Positions 60,097 through 64,000 of a DNA stretch of 64,000 bases are shown in pieces. The DNA comes from Chryseobacterium camelliae (lineage in GTDB: Bacteria; Bacteroidota; Bacteroidia; Flavobacteriales; Weeksellaceae). The stretch covers positions 3,968,001 to 4,032,000 of the forward strand of contig NZ_JAUTAL010000001.1 in NCBI RefSeq assembly GCF_030818575.1, read 5' to 3'. The notes beneath the pieces were generated by a model, which was not told where the DNA came from, ran no database searches, and was given only the letters and a program-made list of their open reading frames with translations. Both the position numbers and the translations under genes were made by a program. Position 1 is the first letter of the stretch. Each line of letters starts with the position of its first letter.

Positions 60097-61118
60097 AACA
60101 ACCCTGGATCCATAATGCTAAAACGGATAGCTGGATGATTCTTTCACCACCTTTCCTTATATTGCTGGTTATTTTTCTCTTCCAGAAATCAATTCAGGAG
60201 CTTGAAAGTTACTATTCATTTTATACCTGGCTTTTACTAATTGTATTTGTAGATGTTGCGCATGTGTATTCTACCTTGTTTAAAACGTATTTCAATAAAG
60301 AAGAGGTTCGGAGAAGAAGGCTTTTGTATTGGGGAATGCCGTTATTGAGCTGGCTATTGGGGATATTGCTTTATCAGTTCGGGAGCCTTATATTCTGGTC
60401 GGGCCTTGCATTAATTGCCGTATTTCATTTCATCAGACAGCAATATGGTTTTATGCGGATCTATGCCCGGTTTGAACCGGCAGGCTGGAACAAAAAAATA
60501 GATGGTATAGCTGTCTATGCGGCAACCATCTATCCAATGTTATATTGGTTTAGCACTCCCAGAGCATTCAACTGGTTCGTTTCAAATGAATTCCATTGGT
60601 TTAAAAATTTATCAGGAGTCCTGCCCTATTTTACAGGCCTATACAATAGCATTTTACTCTTATGGATATTTACAACTGTTAAGAGCAGTATCAATAAAGG
60701 CTGTTGGAATATTCCTAAAATAGCTTTAATTACAGGAACTTATCTGTCCTGGTATTTTGGTATCATATATTTTAATAGTGATGTGATATTCACTCTTCTT
60801 AATGTAATCTCGCATGGAGTACCTTACATTGCTTTAATCTATATAAGGGAAATATATCAGAAAGAAATTCCACGAACCCACAGGCTTTCTCTATTTAAAA
60901 GATCTTTTGGGATTATTCTCTTTATCCTAATTATCATAGGATGTGCTTTTTTCGAAGAACTTCTTTGGGAAGTGCTGGTCTGGAAAGAACACATTTCTTT
61001 CGGATTGATTTCTTTGGGATATCTTTTCCCATTTTTGGTTCCTTTACTTGCTGTTCCTCAGCTTACCCATTATTTGTTGGATGGATTTATATGGAAAAAA
61101 CCGAAAAAAGTTGTCTAA
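60093..61118 (+). CDS. polytopic membrane protein with four His motifs, unknown function
   Basis: A 341-residue protein with about eight transmembrane helices. Four His-containing motifs lie at helix ends: DVAHVYSTLFK (His57), FHFIRQQYGF (His112), ISHGVPY (His241) and THYLLDGFIW (His326). Such a set could bind a metal pair as in membrane hydroxylases, desaturases or carotenoid-cleaving Brp/Blh proteins, but no known signature matches exactly. It is the last gene of the speD operon (ATGA overlap with the flavoenzyme), so it may act on the same product. Confidence 0.7.
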   Translation: MKQPWIHNAKTDSWMILSPPFLILLVIFLFQKSIQELESYYSFYTWLLLIVFVDVAHVYSTLFKTYFNKEEVRRRRLLYWGMPLLSWLLGILLYQFGSLIFWSGLALIAVFHFIRQQYGFMRIYARFEPAGWNKKIDGIAVYAATIYPMLYWFSTPRAFNWFVSNEFHWFKNLSGVLPYFTGLYNSILLLWIFTTVKSSINKGCWNIPKIALITGTYLSWYFGIIYFNSDVIFTLLNVISHGVPYIALIYIREIYQKEIPRTHRLSLFKRSFGIILFILIIIGCAFFEELLWEVLVWKEHISFGLISLGYLFPFLVPLLAVPQLTHYLLDGFIWKKPKKVV

Positions 61119-61123
61119 ATTTG
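61116..61123 (+). promoter_or_regulatory. -7 box of the GH43 gene
   Basis: TAAATTTG overlaps the TAA stop of the preceding gene and lies 17 bases before the ATG, so the GH43 gene can be transcribed on its own. Confidence 0.5.
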
Positions 61124-61139
61124 TGTTCAACGTAAAACA

Positions 61140-62900
61140 ATGAGGATGTATAAATACTTTTTTTCTTTAATGGTTTTGTTAAGCATGTTTATTAGTGCCC
61201 AGCAAAAAACATTTTGTAACCCCATCAATATCGATTATGGTTACACTCCTTTCGAAGTATTTTCAAAACAGGGAAAACATCGGGCTACTGCAGATCCGGT
61301 GATTGTCAATTTTAAAAGTAAACTCTTCCTGTTTTCTACCAATCAGGAAGGCTACTGGTACAGTGATGATATGCTGGACTGGAAATTCGTAAAAAGGAAA
61401 TTCCTGAGGGATAATAAATACATCCACGACCTTAATGCTCCCGCGGTGTGGAAAATGAAGGATACTTTATATGTTTTCGGTTCTACCTGGGAACAGGATT
61501 TCCCGATCTGGAAAAGTACGAATCCTACCAAAGACGATTGGAAAATCGCTGTTGATACTTTAAAAGTAGGAGCCTGGGATCCTGCTTTCCATTATGACGA
61601 AGATAAAAACAAGCTGTATCTGTATTGGGGATCCAGTAATGAATGGCCTTTGTTAGGAACAGAAGTGAAAGTAAAAACTTTGCAGTCTGAAGGTTTTGTA
61701 AAACCCATCGTGAAATTAAAACCTGAAGACCATGGATGGGAAAGATTCGGGGAATATAACGACAATGTATTCCTGCAGCCATTTGTAGAGGGAGCATGGA
61801 TGACGAAACACAACGGCAAATACTATATGCAGTATGGTGCCCCCGCTACCGAATTCAGCGGCTATTCGGATGGGGTGTATGTCAGCAAGAATCCTCTGGA
61901 GGGATTTGAATATCAGCAGCACAATCCGTTTTCCTATAAACCCGGAGGTTTTGCCAGAGGAGCGGGGCATGGAGCCACCTTTGAGGACAACTATAAAAAC
62001 TGGTGGCATATTTCAACCATTTTTATATCTACGAAAAATAATTTTGAAAGAAGGCTGGGCATCTGGCCGGCAGGATTCGACAAGGATGATGTGATGTATT
62101 GCAATACGGCCTACGGCGATTATCCTACTTTCCTGCCGCAATATGCTCAAGGAAAGGATTTTTCTAAAGGATTATTTGCAGGTTGGATGTTATTGAACTA
62201 CAATAAGCCGGTGCAGGTATCATCTACTTTAGGAGGCTACCAACCCAATTATGCTGTGGATGAAGATATAAAAACCTACTGGAGTGCAAAAACGGGTGAT
62301 AAAGGGGAATGGTTTCAGACGGATTTGGGAGAAATTTCCACCATCAATGCGATTCAGATTAACTATGCTGATCAGGATGCAGAATTTATGGGCAAGACAT
62401 TTGGAAAGATGCATCAGTATAAAATCTACGGTTCCGATGACGGAAGAAAATGGAAGGTCATTGTGGATAAAAGCAAAAATACAAAAGATATCCCGCATGA
62501 TTATGTAGAGCTCGAAAAGCCAGTACAGGCCCGGTACCTGAAAATGGAAAACCTGAAAATGCCAACCGGAAAATTTGCATTAAGCGGATTCAGGGTTTTT
62601 GGAAAAGGATCTGGTGCAGTTCCGGCTAAAGTACATAATTTTGTTCCTCTCCGGGCAGACCCGAAAAAATACGGAGAGCGGAGAAGCATCTGGATGAAAT
62701 GGCAGCAAAATCCTGATGCAGACGGCTATGTAATCTATTGGGGCAAATCCCCGGATAAAATGTATGGAAGCATCATGGTGTACGGAAAAAATGAATATTT
62801 CTTTACCGGTGCTGACCGTACCGATGCCTATTATTTCCAGATTGAAGCATTCAACGCCAATGGGATTTCCGAGCGTACGGAGATTGTGAAATCGGAATAA
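61140..62900 (+). CDS. secreted GH43-family glycoside hydrolase with F5/8C and FN3-like domains
   Basis: A 586-residue secreted protein. The signal peptide ends near residue 20 (FISAQ). The five-bladed GH43 domain (about 25-330) has the catalytic trio: general base Asp52 (RATADPVIV), pKa-setting Asp147 (GAWDPAFH) and general acid Glu217 (PFVEGAWM). A discoidin (F5/8 type C) carbohydrate-binding domain follows at about 350-480 (NYAVDEDIKTYWSAK, YLKMENLKMPTGKFALSGFR split by normal sequence), then an FN3-like domain at 485-586 (DADGYVIYWGKSPDKMYG). It likely removes arabinose- or xylose-type units from plant or microbial glycans; the exact linkage is unknown. No SusC/SusD genes are nearby. Confidence 0.88.
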   Translation: MRMYKYFFSLMVLLSMFISAQQKTFCNPINIDYGYTPFEVFSKQGKHRATADPVIVNFKSKLFLFSTNQEGYWYSDDMLDWKFVKRKFLRDNKYIHDLNAPAVWKMKDTLYVFGSTWEQDFPIWKSTNPTKDDWKIAVDTLKVGAWDPAFHYDEDKNKLYLYWGSSNEWPLLGTEVKVKTLQSEGFVKPIVKLKPEDHGWERFGEYNDNVFLQPFVEGAWMTKHNGKYYMQYGAPATEFSGYSDGVYVSKNPLEGFEYQQHNPFSYKPGGFARGAGHGATFEDNYKNWWHISTIFISTKNNFERRLGIWPAGFDKDDVMYCNTAYGDYPTFLPQYAQGKDFSKGLFAGWMLLNYNKPVQVSSTLGGYQPNYAVDEDIKTYWSAKTGDKGEWFQTDLGEISTINAIQINYADQDAEFMGKTFGKMHQYKIYGSDDGRKWKVIVDKSKNTKDIPHDYVELEKPVQARYLKMENLKMPTGKFALSGFRVFGKGSGAVPAKVHNFVPLRADPKKYGERRSIWMKWQQNPDADGYVIYWGKSPDKMYGSIMVYGKNEYFFTGADRTDAYYFQIEAFNANGISERTEIVKSE

Positions 62901-62937
62901 GTAATATTATTGACCGGAAAATAGAGTCAAACTTATA

Positions 62938-62968
62938 AACCATCGCCAAAAGTGATGGTTTTCTTTTA
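62938..62968 (+). terminator. terminator after the GH43 gene
   Basis: Stem AACCATC (62938-62944) / GATGGTT (62954-62960) extended by GC/GT pairs, loop CAAAA, followed by TTCTTTTA. Confidence 0.8.
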
Positions 62969-63010
62969 TAAGATTCTGTTCTGCCTGGTAATATTTAGTA
63001 TGAATCTAAC

Positions 63011-63859
63011 TTAAAGTTTCTTCAAAAAATCCTCTATCTTCCCGATTAGGAATTTTCCATTCTCATTCTGGTACCAATCCGAGTGGCCTCCGGTAAATTC
63101 ATAGGACTCATGGAGAACTTTATTTTTGCTAAGAGCAGAATCCAGGATGGATTTTTGCGTAACAGGAACTACCTGGTCGTTGATTCCGTAATAGGAAAGG
63201 GTAGGAGCAGAATGATTGTTGATCCATGCTATAGGACTGGCAAATATCATCTGTGATGCAGAGGTATATTTTGGATCCACAAGATGGCTTTTAAGAAAGG
63301 AATAATCATCATAGCGTTTAAAACCCGGATCAGACAGATCAGCAGGGCCGACAATATTGATAACTGCTTTTACTTTTTTATTGCGATCAAACTTGTAGGC
63401 ATACAGCATGGAAAGATGGCCTCCCGCACTGTTTCCAAGAAGGATCAACCTTGGCTGGAACTTCAATGTCTTCTCCAGGTAGTGCATCGCACTTCTGATA
63501 TCTTCAATCTGATTAGGCAATGCATACCTTGATGTTGAGGCAAGCCTGTAATTGATATTGGCAAAAACTGAATGCGGAAATTTCTGCATCATGGACAGTG
63601 TGAAAAATGTCAGCTCAGACTTATTGCCGCCACGCCAGCCACCGCCATGGATGATTATAAATACATCTCTGTCTTTATGAGAGTGCTCTTCCGGAATATA
63701 CAGATCCATGGTAAGTTCCGGATTCCTGTTTTCATCATACAGAACATTCTCTTTTTTTATAAATGAGGCATCACTACCCGGTGTTATCTTGTTGTCCTTA
63801 CAACTGATTTGAAAAGCTGCCAGAACAAATCCGATCATAAAAATGATATTTCTTTCCAT
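63011..63859 (-). CDS. alpha/beta-hydrolase lipoprotein (carboxylesterase, HSL type)
   Basis: A 282-residue predicted lipoprotein esterase. The signal MERNIIFMIGFVLAAFQISC ends at Cys20. The oxyanion motif HGGGW is at 71-75, the nucleophile Ser144 in LLGNSAGGH, and the acid/base partners are Asp228 (GINDQVVP) and His259 (TGGHSDWY). The HGGGW block places it with hormone-sensitive-lipase/acetyl-esterase type proteins that often remove acetyl or feruloyl groups, which would fit a glycan role next to the GH43 gene, though the two are convergent. Confidence 0.88.
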   Translation of the reverse strand: MERNIIFMIGFVLAAFQISCKDNKITPGSDASFIKKENVLYDENRNPELTMDLYIPEEHSHKDRDVFIIIHGGGWRGGNKSELTFFTLSMMQKFPHSVFANINYRLASTSRYALPNQIEDIRSAMHYLEKTLKFQPRLILLGNSAGGHLSMLYAYKFDRNKKVKAVINIVGPADLSDPGFKRYDDYSFLKSHLVDPKYTSASQMIFASPIAWINNHSAPTLSYYGINDQVVPVTQKSILDSALSKNKVLHESYEFTGGHSDWYQNENGKFLIGKIEDFLKKL

Positions 63860-63865
63860 ACTCTT

Positions 63866-63902
63866 AAAGATAACAAAACCTGCCGGAATTCACCGACAGG
63901 TC
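63866..63902 (-). terminator. terminator of the gene at the right edge
   Basis: Stem ACCTGCCGG (63879-63887) / CCGACAGGT (63894-63902) with one mismatch, loop AATTCA, followed on the - strand by TTTTGTTATC. It lies between the cut gene and the esterase. Confidence 0.75.
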
Positions 63903-63936
63903 ATAACAAAATAATTGATATGAAGAATGATAATTC

Positions 63937-64000
63937 TTACCGTGTTCTGCTCTTGATGGCATCGGAAGCTCCTTCGATGTCCCGTACTTTCTTCACCTTT
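63937..64000 (-). CDS. C-terminal end of an unidentified protein (cut by window edge)
   Basis: Only 20 codons and the stop are present, reading KVKKVRDIEGASDAIKSRTR. The stretch is basic and helical. A good terminator just downstream supports a real gene end. The family cannot be told. Confidence 0.55.
   Translation of the reverse strand, partial: KVKKVRDIEGASDAIKSRTR

Noticed and set aside
61140..62900. GH43 protein as part of the polyamine-like operon
   Set aside because: It has its own promoter box at the end of the previous gene and an unrelated function; co-transcription cannot be excluded but is not supported.

Overview
This AT-rich window (64 kb) comes from the chromosome of a member of Bacteroidota, most likely class Flavobacteriia and close to Chryseobacterium (Weeksellaceae). 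The evidence is a type IX secretion (T9SS) sorting domain, DUF6443/RHS-type wall proteins, flavobacterial promoters of the form TTTG-N18-20-TAnnTTTG a short distance before start codons, weak Shine-Dalgarno sites, and small double-glycine-leader peptides. No rRNA, CRISPR array, intact insertion sequence or prophage was seen.

Layout. 1-5142: a leftward operon of a T9SS-secreted repeat protein, an RHS-like protein and a DUF6443 protein cut by the window edge. 5.8-6.8 kb: an rpsT/tRNA-Glu cluster with three tRNA-Glu(UUC) genes. 6.8-25.9 kb: housekeeping and envelope genes (Amidase_3 amidase, LptD, RidA, DegP/HtrA, TrhO, 5-FTHF cyclo-ligase, SpoU methylase, RmuC, SGNH hydrolase, NAPRT, Dps, a GT-C-like membrane protein), small lipoproteins, a CPBP protease remnant and a cysteine-rich GG-leader peptide. 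26.0-29.4 kb: rpsL-rpsG-fusA-rpsJ. 29.4-34.8 kb: an accessory block that separates rpsJ from rplC, holding an iron-permease-like gene, a long secreted repeat protein, a lipoprotein gene broken by a one-base frameshift, and a small secreted protein. 34.9-48.8 kb: the S10-spc-alpha ribosomal run (rplC to rplQ) with secY, infA, rpmJ and rpoA. 48.8-52.4 kb: a lipoprotein, eno, gltA and a second GG-leader peptide.

52.8-61.1 kb is the most interesting part. Two guanidino-group-modifying enzymes (one of them CtlX) stand before a tightly packed seven-gene operon: S-adenosylmethionine decarboxylase (speD), a zinc-ribbon DUF4178 membrane protein, a 66-residue membrane peptide with a basic Gly/Tyr-rich tail, a half-size DUF350 protein, a membrane-embedded spermidine-synthase-like aminopropyltransferase, an exported FAD-dependent amine-oxidase-like enzyme, and a multi-spanning membrane protein with four conserved-looking histidine motifs. 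This looks like a membrane-bound aminopropyl/polyamine chemistry system rather than cytosolic spermidine synthesis. It is followed by a secreted GH43/F5-8C/FN3 protein with its own promoter, a lipoprotein esterase, and the end of one more gene at the right edge.
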